From positions 124,001-188,000 of the forward strand of contig NZ_LNRZ01000007.1 of NCBI RefSeq assembly GCF_001468265.1: a DNA stretch of 64,000 nucleotides, in the 5' to 3' direction. Shown in pieces: positions 42,902 to 51,906 of the stretch. The stretch comes from Sphingopyxis sp. H050 (lineage in GTDB: Bacteria; Pseudomonadota; Alphaproteobacteria; Sphingomonadales; Sphingomonadaceae). How positions within the stretch are numbered: the first letter of the stretch is position 1; each line of letters begins with the position of its first letter. The notes under the pieces were generated by a model, which was given only the letters and a program-made list of their open reading frames with translations, was not told where the DNA came from and did not search any database. Both the position numbers and the translations under genes were made by a program.

Positions 42902-43639
42902 TCACGCTTTCCACCCGCTGTGAATCGCGACGAGGCCGCCCATGATCGGCTCGACCTTCACCGCCGTGAAACCCGCGTCGCGGATCATCCGCGCAAACTC
43001 GGGCATCGGCGGGAAACGGCGGATCGATTCGATCAGATAGCGATAGCTGTCCTCGTCATCGGCGATCAGCTTGCCGAGCTTCGGCACCAGATGGTGCGAG
43101 TAAGCATCATAGGCCTGCGCGAAACCCGGCCATTCGTTGGTAGAGAATTCGAGACAGAAGAAACGCCCGCCATAGCGCAGCACGCGGTGCGCTTCCTTGA
43201 GCGCAGCGGGAATGTCGGTCACGTTGCGGATGCCGAACGCGATCGTATAGGCGTCGAAAAACTGGTCGGGGAAGGACAGCTTCTCGGCATTCTGTTCGGA
43301 CCAGACGAGGCTGTTGATGCCGCGCTCCGCCGCGCGCTCCACGCCGACGCCGAGCATGTCCGGGTTGATATCCGCGACCGTGATGCTCGCGCCCGAACGC
43401 TCCAGCCGGAAAGCGATGTCGCCGGTGCCGCCCGCCATGTCGAGGATCGTCTCGCCCGCGCGCGGTTTCACGCGGCGCACAAAGCGGTCCTTCCACAGGC
43501 GGTGCATGCCCCCTGACATGGCGTCGTTCATGATGTCATATTTGCGCGCGACGCGGCTGAACACCTCGCCGACCATCGCGGTCTTCTCGCCCGCCGGGAC
43601 TTGCTCATAACCGAAGCTGACGGTGTCGGGGGTGGGCAT
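42902..43639 (-). CDS. ubiE: bifunctional demethylmenaquinone/2-methoxy-6-polyprenyl-benzoquinol methyltransferase
   Basis: C-methylation step of ubiquinone synthesis. 245 residues; SAM motif I is ILDMAGGTGDIAFRLE, with the UbiE/COQ5 signatures YDIMNDAMSGGMHRLWK near the N-terminus and FGIRNVTDIPAAL and RVLRYGGRFFCLEFS further on. I start at 43639; the frame is open further upstream but antisense to mutM. 93 bp separate its start from that of mutM. Forms an operon with ubiB. Confidence 0.95.
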   Translation of the reverse strand: MPTPDTVSFGYEQVPAGEKTAMVGEVFSRVARKYDIMNDAMSGGMHRLWKDRFVRRVKPRAGETILDMAGGTGDIAFRLERSGASITVADINPDMLGVGVERAAERGINSLVWSEQNAEKLSFPDQFFDAYTIAFGIRNVTDIPAALKEAHRVLRYGGRFFCLEFSTNEWPGFAQAYDAYSHHLVPKLGKLIADDEDSYRYLIESIRRFPPMPEFARMIRDAGFTAVKVEPIMGGLVAIHSGWKA

Positions 43640-43732
43640 GGGGTGTGCGCCTTTGCGGGGAGGAGATGTATTGCGTCGGCCTTTAGCGGGGCCTTGTCGC
43701 GCGCGCAAATGGCGCGTAGCCGGATCGGCGAT

Positions 43733-44545
43733 ATGCCCGAGCTTCCCGAAGTCGAAACCACCGTTCGCGGCCTTGCGCCCTTCCTCGAAGGGCAGCGGCT
43801 CGCCACGGTGATGACATTCCGTCCCGATCTGCGCCGCCCCTTCCCGGCCGACCTTGCGCAGCGGCTGACCGGCGCGACCGTCACAAGCCTGTCGCGCCGC
43901 GCAAAATATGGCGTCATCTCGACCGACCGCGACGATCATATGATCTTTCACCTCGGCATGTCGGGACGCTGGCGGACCGAAGGCGGCGCGGCGGGAAAGC
44001 ACGACCATCTCCTGCTCGAAACGGGGGCGGGGCACCGATTGTTCCTGCACGATCCGCGGCGTTTCGGATCGGTCGATCTGGTGAGCGGCGATCCGCTGAC
44101 GCTGTTCCCGGCGTTCGTGACGCTGGGGCCGGAGCCGCTGTCGGATGCGTTCGACGCAGCTTATCTCGCCGAGGCGCTGGCCGGGCGCCGCGCGCCGATA
44201 AAGGCGATGCTGCTCGACCAGACCGTCGTCGCCGGCCTTGGTAATATCTATGTTTGCGAGGCGCTCAACATGGCGAAGATTTCGCCGTTGAAGCCCGGGG
44301 CGGACGTGTCGAGAGCCAGGCTCGCGGCTCTCGTACCCGCGATCAAAGATGTGTTGATCGCTTCGATTGCCGCGGGCGGCTCGACCTTGCGCGACTTTCT
44401 GAGTCCGGAGGGCGACCTTGGCTATTTCGCCAAGGACTGGCGCGTCTATGGCCGCGAAGGTGAGCAATGCGAATGCGGCGGCACGATCACTCGCGTCGTG
44501 CAGAGCGGGCGGTCGACCTTTTACTGTCCGAAATGCCAGCGTTAG
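43733..44545 (+). CDS. mutM: formamidopyrimidine-DNA glycosylase
   Basis: Base-excision enzyme removing 8-oxoguanine and FapyG. 270 residues beginning MPELPEVETTVRGL, with Pro2 as nucleophile and Glu3 behind it; Lys in GRRAPIKAMLLDQ and the helix-two-turn-helix QTVVAGLGNIYVCEAL follow. The C-terminal zinc finger reads CECGGTITRVV...FYCPKCQ: the first pair is C-x-C rather than the usual C-x2-C or longer spacing. The start at 43733 is fixed by the required N-terminal proline. Divergent from ubiE. Confidence 0.95.
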   Translation: MPELPEVETTVRGLAPFLEGQRLATVMTFRPDLRRPFPADLAQRLTGATVTSLSRRAKYGVISTDRDDHMIFHLGMSGRWRTEGGAAGKHDHLLLETGAGHRLFLHDPRRFGSVDLVSGDPLTLFPAFVTLGPEPLSDAFDAAYLAEALAGRRAPIKAMLLDQTVVAGLGNIYVCEALNMAKISPLKPGADVSRARLAALVPAIKDVLIASIAAGGSTLRDFLSPEGDLGYFAKDWRVYGREGEQCECGGTITRVVQSGRSTFYCPKCQR

Positions 44546-44558
44546 GGGCTGTTCCCGG

Positions 44559-44587
44559 TTGACCCCAAGGGGCATTCTGGCTATGGG
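44559..44587 (+). promoter_or_regulatory. candidate rpsT promoter
   Basis: TTGACC, a 17-bp spacer, then TATGGG lie about 135 bp before the rpsT ATG and just after the mutM stop. The spacing is ideal and the -35 is close to consensus; the -10 is weaker. A leader of about 130 nt is implied, room for S20 autoregulation (inference). Confidence 0.4.
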
Positions 44588-44722
44588 CGCACCCTTCGAG
44601 CAGGGTCCGGTCGTCCGGAACCGGCCGCATCCGGACATTGATTCGCTGCATATGCGCGATTCGGCTGCTCCGATGAGGCTGCGCTCCGACCATGTAGACC
44701 GTTTGAAAGACTAGAGGAATTT

Positions 44723-44986
44723 ATGGCCAATACGCCGCAGGCAAAGAAGCGCATCCGCCGCAACCAGGCGCGTGCCACCGTGAACAAGAATCGCGTCTCG
44801 CGCATCCGCACGCTGGTCAAGAAGGTCGAAGCCGCCGTTGCTTCTGGCGACAAGGACGCCGCCGCGACTGCACTGAAGGCTGCGCAGCCCGAAATGGCGC
44901 GCGGCGTTGCCAAGGGTGTGCTGCACAAGAACACCGTGGCGCGCAAGTTCTCGCGCCTGACGAAGAGCGTCAACGCGATCGCCTAA
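44723..44986 (+). CDS. rpsT: 30S ribosomal protein S20
   Basis: Small-subunit protein bS20, 87 residues, helical and basic: [20 protein letters not shown] is the diagnostic start, with the [15 protein letters not shown] signature near the C-terminus. TAGAGGAA precedes the ATG. It ends before a strong bidirectional terminator. rpsT next to dnaA is the arrangement found in Caulobacter and many other alphaproteobacteria. Confidence 0.97.
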   Translation: MANTPQAKKRIRRNQARATVNKNRVSRIRTLVKKVEAAVASGDKDAAATALKAAQPEMARGVAKGVLHKNTVARKFSRLTKSVNAIA

Positions 44987-45472
44987 AGGCGATTGTCCCG
45001 AAAGGGCACAAAAAAGGACCCGCGGCCGAACGGCTCGCGGGTCCTTTTTTGTGCCCCGCTTTATGACTCCGCGGTGGCACTTGTGTTGCATCGCGGTAAG
45101 TCACGGAATTACGGCGATTCGCTGCCATGCCCGGGATTGCTGTAATTAAGTGTATGAAAATATTGAATAAAAATAGACGCTGACGTGTTTCCGTCCCCCC
45201 GGGGGAGTCAAGATTTTTATTTCAGTATTTTTACACCCGCCGGTCTTGATCGACTCGCTCCGCCTTGCCTAGACAGAGGTGTCGTCGGCCTTCGCCGTCG
45301 GCCGCCACATCGACATGATTCGTGTTCTTTCGGACAGCTGTCCGGGACAAGATGCTTGCGTCCCGAGCGCAGGCTCGACGGATAGGTGTGCCGCGGCCGC
45401 GCGAAGTGTCCCGGACGGTGGGGGACTTCGAGAGGGCGACGCGGCGTGATTCAGGGCAGGGACGGGTATGGC
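44987..45472 (+). promoter_or_regulatory. rpsT-dnaA intergenic region with dnaA control elements
   Basis: 486 bp without a gene. After the rpsT terminator there is an unusually AT-rich stretch (about 45138-45230). Three GANTC sites, targets of the alphaproteobacterial CcrM methylase, lie at 45065-45069, 45205-45209 and 45252-45256. A perfect palindrome CGGACAGCTGTCCG is at 45331-45344, overlapping TGTCCGGGACA (45339-45349); the same core recurs as TGTCCCGGACG at 45407-45417. I see no clear TTATCCACA-type DnaA box cluster, so this is a dnaA promoter region rather than an evident oriC. Confidence 0.5.
45004..45056. terminator. strong bidirectional rpsT terminator
   Basis: GGACCCGCG and CGCGGGTCC form the core stem, flanked by AAAAAA on the left and TTTTTT on the right; the pairing extends outward to GGGCAC/GTGCCC. 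It terminates rpsT and would also stop minus-strand transcription. Confidence 0.92.
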
Positions 45473-46858
45473 ATGGACGCAGGGACTGGAGCTGTGAGTG
45501 GTGAGGATGCCGCTACGCTCTGGCCGCGCGTCGCCGAAGGGCTGCGCCGCGACCTCGGCGCGCGTACCTTCGACCATTGGCTGAAGCCCGTCCGCTTTGC
45601 CGAATATTGCACGTTGTCTGGCGTCGTCACGCTTGAGACCGCCAGCCGCTTCTCGGCCAACTGGATCAACGAACGCTTTGGCGACCGGCTCGAACTCGCG
45701 TGGCGTCAGCATCTGCCTGCGGTGCGCAACGTCACCGTGCGCGGTGGTGCGGCCGCGGCCGATCGCGCGACGGCGCTGTCGGCACAGCCGCTGCCCGCGT
45801 TCGAAGCGCCGCAGCCGGTCGCGGCAAATCCCGCATTGCTCGGTTTCGATCCGCGCCTGTCGTTCGACCGCTTCGTGATCGCGCGCAGCAACATCCTTGC
45901 CGCCAACGCCGCACGCCGCATGGCGATGGTCGAGGCGCCGCAATTCAATCCGCTCTACCTTTGCTCGGGAACCGGCCAGGGCAAGACGCATCTGTTGCAG
46001 GCGATCGCGCAGGATTTTGCCGCGGCGCACCCCACCGCCAACATCATCCTGATGTCGGCCGAGAAGTTCATGCTCGAATTCGTCGGCGCGATGCGCGGCG
46101 GCGACATGATGGCGTTCAAGGCGCGGCTGCGCGCCGCCGACCTGCTGCTGCTCGACGATCTCCAGTTCGTGATCGGCAAGAATTCGACCCAGGAGGAATT
46201 GCTCCACACGATCGATGACCTGATGACCGCGGGCAAGCGCCTGGTGGTCACCGCCGACCGCCCGCCGGCGATGCTCGACGGGGTCGAGGCGCGGCTGCTG
46301 TCGCGCCTGTCGGGCGGGCTCGTCGCCGACATCGAGGCGCCCGAGGACGATCTGCGCGAGCGGATCATCCGCCAGCGGCTCGCCGCGATGCCGATGGTCG
46401 AGGTGCCCGACACTGTCGTCGCTTATCTGGTCAAGCATTTCACGCGCAACATCCGCGAGCTCGAGGGCGCGCTCAACAAGCTGCTCGCCTATGCTGCGCT
46501 CACCGGGACCACGGTCGATCTCGCGCTCGCCGAGGACCGGCTGGCCGAGAATGTCCGCAGCGCGCGCCCGCGGATCACGATCGACGAGATCCAGCGCGCG
46601 GTCTGCGCGCACTACCGCCTCGATAAGTCGGAAATGGCCTCGAAGCGCCGCGTTCGCGCCGTTGCCCGCCCGCGGCAGGTTGCGATGTATCTCGCGAAGG
46701 AGCTGACCCCGCGCTCCTATCCCGAAATCGGCCGCCGCTTCGGAGGGCGCGACCATAGTACGGTGATCCACGCGGTGCGCACCGTCGAGGCCCTGCGCGT
46801 CGCCGACAGCGAACTCGACGCCGAGATCGCGGCGATCCGGCGCAGTCTCAACAGCTGA
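45473..46858 (+). CDS. dnaA: chromosomal replication initiator protein DnaA
   Basis: Replication initiator, 461 residues. Domain I covers about 1-75; the domain II linker is short; the AAA+ domain has Walker A written CSGTGQGKTH, where the first glycine of GxxGxGK is Ser, and Walker B LLLLDDLQFV; domain IV carries the DnaA signature FGGRDHSTVIHAV that contacts the DnaA box. The start is uncertain: ATG at 45473 is chosen, and GTG at 45494 would remove seven residues. Followed by a bidirectional terminator. Confidence 0.95.
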   Translation: MDAGTGAVSGEDAATLWPRVAEGLRRDLGARTFDHWLKPVRFAEYCTLSGVVTLETASRFSANWINERFGDRLELAWRQHLPAVRNVTVRGGAAAADRATALSAQPLPAFEAPQPVAANPALLGFDPRLSFDRFVIARSNILAANAARRMAMVEAPQFNPLYLCSGTGQGKTHLLQAIAQDFAAAHPTANIILMSAEKFMLEFVGAMRGGDMMAFKARLRAADLLLLDDLQFVIGKNSTQEELLHTIDDLMTAGKRLVVTADRPPAMLDGVEARLLSRLSGGLVADIEAPEDDLRERIIRQRLAAMPMVEVPDTVVAYLVKHFTRNIRELEGALNKLLAYAALTGTTVDLALAEDRLAENVRSARPRITIDEIQRAVCAHYRLDKSEMASKRRVRAVARPRQVAMYLAKELTPRSYPEIGRRFGGRDHSTVIHAVRTVEALRVADSELDAEIAAIRRSLNS

Positions 46859-46902
46859 TCCCCAGACTTGTCCCGGACTTATCCCCGGGGTTTTGCACAG
46901 AC

Positions 46903-46939
46903 AAAAAGGCCCGCCTTCCGATCGGAAGGCGGGCCTTTT
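46903..46939. terminator. bidirectional terminator between dnaA and the DUF4136 gene
   Basis: A perfect 28-bp palindrome, GGCCCGCCTTCCGA and its complement TCGGAAGGCGGGCC, is flanked by AAAAA and TTTT. It ends both convergent transcripts. Confidence 0.93.
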
Positions 46940-46961
46940 GTTTGCCTTTGGCGGGGAGCGT

Positions 46962-47660
46962 TCAGCCCTTTTCGGGCGGCGCCACCGTGATGCGGACGCG
47001 TTCGCCCGAATTGCCGGGGAAGCCGGTGAACATCGCCTCGACGAGGTTAGGGACGATCGCCTGCAGATTATTGTCGCGCGATTGCGCTTCGGCGCTGCCC
47101 TCGAAAAGGCGATAGCCGTCGGCAGCGCGGTTGATCTGAAGATTGAGGCCGCTGGTGTAGACGGTATAGCTCGAAACGTCATTATAACCCCAGCCGGGTC
47201 CGAAGCCGCCCCAAAGGAAGGGGTCGCGATAGCCATAGACGTAGCGACGGCCGCCGCGGCCGGATACGATCACCGGGCGATAGAAGCCGCGGCCATAATA
47301 GCCGCCATAGCCGCCGTACCAAGGGTCGCCGAAACCGGGGCTCGACACGACGCGTTCGCGGCCCTTGTCGACGCCATAATCCATCCGGACGACCAGATCG
47401 GCGCGCTCGCCGGGAGCGGCGGGGCGATAGCCGTACCGGGTCAGCTCGCCCGCCACGAGATTGGCGTATTGGCCGAACTCGATCCCGCCCTGCAGCGCGG
47501 GGTTGGTGGCTTCGACGACGAAGCTTTGCCCCTGCGGCGCGGGAAGCTGTGTCTGAAAGCGCGCGACATCGGCTTTGAACGGGGTGGCGCAGCCGGCAAG
47601 CGCCAGCGCGGCGCCGGTCATGGCGGCAAGGCCCAGGCGGCGAAGATCGATCTTGCTCAT
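46962..47660 (-). CDS. DUF4136-family lipoprotein
   Basis: 232-residue envelope lipoprotein. A signal with lipobox ALAGC (Cys about 23) is followed by a DUF4136-type domain: FVVEATNPALQGGIEFGQYA and LTRYGYRPAAPGERADLVV near the N-terminus, then a Gly/Tyr-rich central segment with repeated WYGGYGGYYGRGF-like units, and the C-terminal NLVEAMFTGFPG. Function unknown; relatives are abundant outer-membrane-associated proteins. The start at 47660 is supported by GGAGCC upstream. A TATATA sequence at 47701-47706 may be its -10 region. Confidence 0.85.
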   Translation of the reverse strand: MSKIDLRRLGLAAMTGAALALAGCATPFKADVARFQTQLPAPQGQSFVVEATNPALQGGIEFGQYANLVAGELTRYGYRPAAPGERADLVVRMDYGVDKGRERVVSSPGFGDPWYGGYGGYYGRGFYRPVIVSGRGGRRYVYGYRDPFLWGGFGPGWGYNDVSSYTVYTSGLNLQINRAADGYRLFEGSAEAQSRDNNLQAIVPNLVEAMFTGFPGNSGERVRITVAPPEKG

Positions 47661-47816
47661 AGTCTTGGCTCCGTGATTCGGACCGGCGCGTCGGGCGCCA
47701 TATATATCATGACTAAGCCGATGCGACTTAACCTTGGTTGAACCCGTTTCGTCGCACGGTGGTTCCACCTTCCCGATATGGGAAGGCGACACCGATAAAC
47801 AAGATTTTTAGAGGAT

Positions 47817-48815
47817 TTAGCGGCAGAGCCCGAGCGCGGCATAGGCCGCATCGAGCGTGGGCTTCGCCAGTGCCGCCGCGCGCGCCGCGCCGGACTCCAG
47901 CGCAGCGTCGATTGCCGCGGGGTCGGCCTTAAGATCGCCGAGGCGCGCGGCGATCGGGCGCAGCGTCTCGACCAGCAGCTCGCCGAGCGCGGGCTTGAAG
48001 GCGCCGAACCCCTGCCCGGCGAAGCGTGCGAGCACCTGATCGACGCTTTCGTCGGCCATCGCGGCATAGATCGACACGAGATTCTTGGCCTCGGGCCGGT
48101 CTTCCAGGCCCGCCGCTTCGGATGGCAGCGGCTCGGGGTCGGTCTTCGCCTTGCGGATCTTGGCCATGATCGTGTCGGGATCGTCGACGAGGTTGATCCG
48201 GCTCGCATCGCTCGGGTCCGATTTCGACATTTTGGCCGTCCCGTCGCGGAGGCTCATGATCCGCGCCGCGGTCGGCGGGATCGTCGGTTCGGGGAGCGTG
48301 AAGGTCTCGGTCCCGGTGTCGAGGTTGAACTTCGTCGCGATATCGCGCGCTAGCTCGAGATGCTGCTTCTGATCGTCGCCGACCGGAACGTGCGTCGTCT
48401 GATAGAGGAGGACGTCGGCCGCCTGCAGCACCGGATAGGCGTAAAGCCCGACACTCGCGCCCTCGCGGTTCTTGCCCGACTTCTCCTTGAACTGCGTCAT
48501 GCGGTTGAGCCAGCCGATGCGCGCGGTGCAGAAGAGCAGCCAGGCGAGCTCGGCATGCGCGGGCACGCGCGCCTGATTGAACAGGATCGCCTTGTCGGGG
48601 TCGATGCCCGCCGCCATCAGCGCGGCGGCCATTTCGCGCGTGTTCGCGGCCAGCTCGGCAGGGTCGTTGTGGACGGTGATCGCGTGCAGGTCGGCGAGGA
48701 AATAAATTTTCTCGCCGGGCATGTCGTCCTGCATGCGCACCCAGTTGCGGATCGCGCCCAGATAATTGCCGAGATGCAAATTTCCGGTGGGCTGGATGCC
48801 CGATAGCGTCCGCAT
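47817..48815 (-). CDS. trpS: tryptophanyl-tRNA synthetase
   Basis: Class I aminoacyl-tRNA synthetase, 332 residues. The HIGH-type motif is in [16 protein letters not shown], the KMSKS loop is [11 protein letters not shown], and a [15 protein letters not shown] segment recognises Trp-AMP. It lies 3 bp downstream of murJ, forming a murJ-trpS unit. A hairpin CCTTCCC/GGGAAGG follows at 47768-47786 but lacks a U-tract. Confidence 0.97.
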   Translation of the reverse strand: MRTLSGIQPTGNLHLGNYLGAIRNWVRMQDDMPGEKIYFLADLHAITVHNDPAELAANTREMAAALMAAGIDPDKAILFNQARVPAHAELAWLLFCTARIGWLNRMTQFKEKSGKNREGASVGLYAYPVLQAADVLLYQTTHVPVGDDQKQHLELARDIATKFNLDTGTETFTLPEPTIPPTAARIMSLRDGTAKMSKSDPSDASRINLVDDPDTIMAKIRKAKTDPEPLPSEAAGLEDRPEAKNLVSIYAAMADESVDQVLARFAGQGFGAFKPALGELLVETLRPIAARLGDLKADPAAIDAALESGAARAAALAKPTLDAAYAALGLCR

Positions 48816-48818
48816 GTT

Positions 48819-50423
48819 TTACTCCTGAAGTTCGGCCTGTTTGCCGCGCCGCCGCGTCAGCATGCGAACCAGATCCTTGTCAAGCGCGCCGACGAGGAAG
48901 GCGACCGCGAAAAACGCTCCCCCGCCCGCGGCGCAGAGCGCGGCGAGCGACCAGATGCGCTCGATCACCGATCCGGCATAATAGGGCGCCATCATCGGCA
49001 TAAGCCACCAGAGCAGCGCCGCCATTGCGGCGACCGCGACCAGCTGGCGCGCGATCCGCCCCGCGAGCCTGGCCGTGAAATGGAACCAGCCGCGGCGGTG
49101 CAAAATGATGTAGAGGAGCAGGCAGTTGATCGACGCCGACACCGCGGTCGCGGCGGCGAGCCCGACGATGCCATACCGCTCGACGACATAGAGGTTGATC
49201 GCGATATTGACGATCAGCGACGCGAGCGCGGTCCACACGGGCGTGCGCGTATCCTCGCGGGCGAAGAAGCCCGGGTTCAATATCTTGACGATCACATAGG
49301 CAGGAAGACCCGCGACGAGCGCCATGACGATCTGCGCCATGATCACGCCGTCGGCGGCGGTGAACTTGCCGCCGACGAAGAAGGCGGCGGTAAAGGCGGG
49401 CGCGCAGATCGCCAGCGCCGCGGCGGCGGGCAGCGTGAGCAAGGTCGCGATCTCGAACGCATTGCCCTGCAGCCGCTGCGCCTCGGCGGCGTCGCCGCTG
49501 TGGATATGGCGCGACAGCATCGGCAGGATCGCGGTGCCGAGCGCGATGCCGACGATGCCGAGCGGCAGCTGGTTCAATCGGTCGGCAAGCTTGAGCAGGG
49601 TCAGCGACCCCTGCGGCAGCGAGGTCGCGAAGAAGGTGTCGACGAACTGGCTGATCTGGTAGATGCCGGCCCCGAAGGTCGCGGGCAAGATCAGCAGGCC
49701 GAGCCGCTTCACCTCGGGCGTGAATGTCGGGAAGCGCCAGTGGAGCCGCAGCCCTGCGCGGCGCACGGCCCACCATAGATAGGCGAGCTGGACCACCCCG
49801 GCGAAGCTGACCGCGACGGCAAGCGCCTCGGCGACGATGCGGTCGTCGCCGCCGGGACCGCGCAGCCACCAGCCGGTGACGATCCCGCCGATCAGCACGA
49901 TGTTGAGCAGCACCGGCGCGAAGGCGCCGGGCGCGAAGCGCGAGCGGGCGTTGAGCAGCCCCGACAGCATCGCGACGAGGCTGACGAGCGCCAGATAGGG
50001 GAAGGTGACGCGGCTCAGGAACACCGCGAACTCGAACTTGCCCGGCACGTCCTGGAAATCGCGCGCGAGCAGCCAGACGATTCCGGGCATCGCGATCATC
50101 ATCACGCCCGAGAAAGCGAGCAGCACCCAGAGGAAGACCGACAGCACATCGTCGGCGAATTTCGCCGCGGCTTCCTCGCCGTCTTCAGGGTCTTCGGCAC
50201 CGTGCAGTGCGCGGCTGTACATAGGGACGAAGGCGACGGAAAAGGCCCCTTCCGCGAACAGGCGGCGGAAGGTGTTGGGCAGGGTGAAGGCGAGCTGGAA
50301 GGCGTCGGCGGCGAGACCCGCGCCGAGGACGCGGGCGAGCAGCATGTCGCGCACGAAGCCGAAAATGCGACTGACCATCGTCAGGCCGCCGATGGTTCCG
50401 ACGCTTTTGACGAGGCTGCTCAA
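48819..50423 (-). CDS. murJ: lipid II flippase MurJ (MviN)
   Basis: Flips lipid II across the inner membrane for peptidoglycan synthesis. 534 residues with 14 expected helices. Family segments: VSRIFGFVRDMLLARVLGAG near the N-terminus with the essential Arg residues, FRRLFAEGAFSVAFVPMYSR, and the later FFAREDTRTPVWTAL. It starts with TTG at 50423; no ATG fits. 27 bp downstream of secB and 3 bp before trpS. Confidence 0.96.
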   Translation of the reverse strand: MSSLVKSVGTIGGLTMVSRIFGFVRDMLLARVLGAGLAADAFQLAFTLPNTFRRLFAEGAFSVAFVPMYSRALHGAEDPEDGEEAAAKFADDVLSVFLWVLLAFSGVMMIAMPGIVWLLARDFQDVPGKFEFAVFLSRVTFPYLALVSLVAMLSGLLNARSRFAPGAFAPVLLNIVLIGGIVTGWWLRGPGGDDRIVAEALAVAVSFAGVVQLAYLWWAVRRAGLRLHWRFPTFTPEVKRLGLLILPATFGAGIYQISQFVDTFFATSLPQGSLTLLKLADRLNQLPLGIVGIALGTAILPMLSRHIHSGDAAEAQRLQGNAFEIATLLTLPAAAALAICAPAFTAAFFVGGKFTAADGVIMAQIVMALVAGLPAYVIVKILNPGFFAREDTRTPVWTALASLIVNIAINLYVVERYGIVGLAAATAVSASINCLLLYIILHRRGWFHFTARLAGRIARQLVAVAAMAALLWWLMPMMAPYYAGSVIERIWSLAALCAAGGGAFFAVAFLVGALDKDLVRMLTRRRGKQAELQE

Positions 50424-50450
50424 ACCCCCGGCCTGCCCCCGGCGGAAGTC

Positions 50451-50963
50451 TTATGCCTGCCCGACCGTGACCTCACCGGTCTGTTCGGCCTGCATCGCCT
50501 GCGCCTGCTGCAGGAACAGCGCGTGGAAGTCGATCGGTTCGAGCAGCAGCGGCGCAAAACCGCCGTCGCGCACGACGTCGGCGACGACGCGGCGCGCGAA
50601 GGGGAAGAGGATGCGCGGCGCTTCGGCGAGGAAGAAGGGCTGAAGCTGGTCGTCGGGCACGTTGCGGACGCCGAACAGGCCGGCATATTTGACGTCGACG
50701 ACGAACTGCGTACCCTCGTCCGACTTCGACGTGATGTCGATCTTCAGCGACACTTCAAACAGGTTCTCGCCGACATTGTCGGCGCCGATGTTGAACTGGA
50801 CATCGACCTGCGGCGCCGAGGCCCACTGATAGACGGCCGGGGCGTTCGGGTTTTCGAACGACAGATCCTTCACATATTGCGAGATCAGGCCGATCGCGGG
50901 GCCGGTGTCTTCGCCGTTGGGCAGCGCGGCGGGGTTGAGGTCGGTGCTGGTCTCGTCGGCCAT
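50451..50963 (-). CDS. secB: protein-export chaperone SecB
   Basis: Tetrameric cytosolic chaperone that keeps preproteins unfolded for SecA. 170 residues: LISQYVKDLSFENPNAP is the family N-terminal signature, then VSLKIDITSKSDEG and the AEAPRILFPFARRVVADVVRD segment. The start at 50963 is chosen because upstream sequence is out of family. It is divergent from the Tim44-like gene, the usual alphaproteobacterial arrangement. Confidence 0.95.
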   Translation of the reverse strand: MADETSTDLNPAALPNGEDTGPAIGLISQYVKDLSFENPNAPAVYQWASAPQVDVQFNIGADNVGENLFEVSLKIDITSKSDEGTQFVVDVKYAGLFGVRNVPDDQLQPFFLAEAPRILFPFARRVVADVVRDGGFAPLLLEPIDFHALFLQQAQAMQAEQTGEVTVGQA

Positions 50964-51167
50964 GTCTGTCGGTGCTTTCACTGAATCGGGTGGGAAGGTT
51001 CCGCCATAAGGCGGACCGTTGCGGGCGCGCTTAGCAGCGGTGGATCGCCAGCACAATGGTCGGCAAGGCGGCTGGTAAGGGGCCGATACCGGGGGGAACC
51101 GGGTGCGGCGGGGAATCGTTGACCTGTCGCCATGGTGCGGCCATGGTGATTTGAAACATTAACGCTC

Positions 51168-51887
51168 ATGCCCTATATACCCGGGCGACGCTTCATCCTT
51201 GCCCGCAATGGATATCTGCCTGTGACTGCTTTCTCGATCGTCCTGCTCGCCATGATTGCCGCCTTCCTGGGCATGCGGCTTTATTCGGTGCTCGGCAAGC
51301 GCACCGGCCATGAGCAGGAGCCCGTGCTGCCGCGCCGCGACGAACGCGCCGCCCCCGCGCCGGTGCGCGTCGACGAAACCGAGACGGCAGGCGCGCCGGG
51401 TGCCGCGCCGGGCGGTTCGGGCCTCGTTTATGAACCCGCCGCCGAAATCGGCCTGCGCCAGCTGCTCGCGAGCGACCGTCATTTCGATGCCGGCCGGTTC
51501 ATGGAGGGTGCCGAAGCCGCCTATCGCATGATCCTCGAAGCCTTCTGGTCGGGCGATCGCGACACGTTGCGCGACCTTTGCGACGACGACAGCTACGAGG
51601 CTTTCGTCGAGGCGATCGAAGCGCGCGAAAAGCGCGGCGAAAGGCTCGACAACCGCCTGATCGGCATCGATACGGCCAAGATCACCGCGGTCGAACTCAG
51701 CCGGACCGAGGCACGCATCACCGTCCGCTACCAGGCCGACATCAGCGCGATCACCCGCGACGCCGACGGCAAGCTGGTTTCGGGCTCGATGAGCGACGCG
51801 GCGCAGACCGACGACCTCTGGACCTTCCGCCGCGCAATCGGCAGCAACGATCCGAACTGGCTGCTCGACGAAGCCGACGTCGCCTGA
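51168..51887 (+). CDS. Tim44/TimA-domain membrane protein
   Basis: 239 residues with one N-terminal transmembrane helix (FSIVLLAMIAAFLGMRLYSV), a Pro/Glu-rich linker containing the conserved GKRTGHEQ, and a C-terminal Tim44-like domain (FMEGAEAAYRMILEAFWSGD). Homologues next to secB in alphaproteobacteria are proposed relatives of the mitochondrial import motor component Tim44. The ATG at 51168 is used; a GTG at 51222 directly before the helix is a plausible true start. It precedes mltA by 19 bp. Confidence 0.85.
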   Translation: MPYIPGRRFILARNGYLPVTAFSIVLLAMIAAFLGMRLYSVLGKRTGHEQEPVLPRRDERAAPAPVRVDETETAGAPGAAPGGSGLVYEPAAEIGLRQLLASDRHFDAGRFMEGAEAAYRMILEAFWSGDRDTLRDLCDDDSYEAFVEAIEAREKRGERLDNRLIGIDTAKITAVELSRTEARITVRYQADISAITRDADGKLVSGSMSDAAQTDDLWTFRRAIGSNDPNWLLDEADVA

Positions 51888-51906
51888 TCGCATGCGGGGG
51901 GCGGCG

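Noticed and set aside
44987..45472. Possible origin of replication next to dnaA
   Set aside because: The region is AT-rich, but I find no cluster of TTATCCACA-like boxes. In Caulobacter-type genomes oriC is not required to lie at dnaA. Checking GC skew and DnaA boxes genome-wide would decide.
47768..47786. Hairpin after trpS considered as an intrinsic terminator
   Set aside because: CCTTCCC/GGGAAGG arms are good, but neither strand has a following U-tract, so it is not listed as a terminator.
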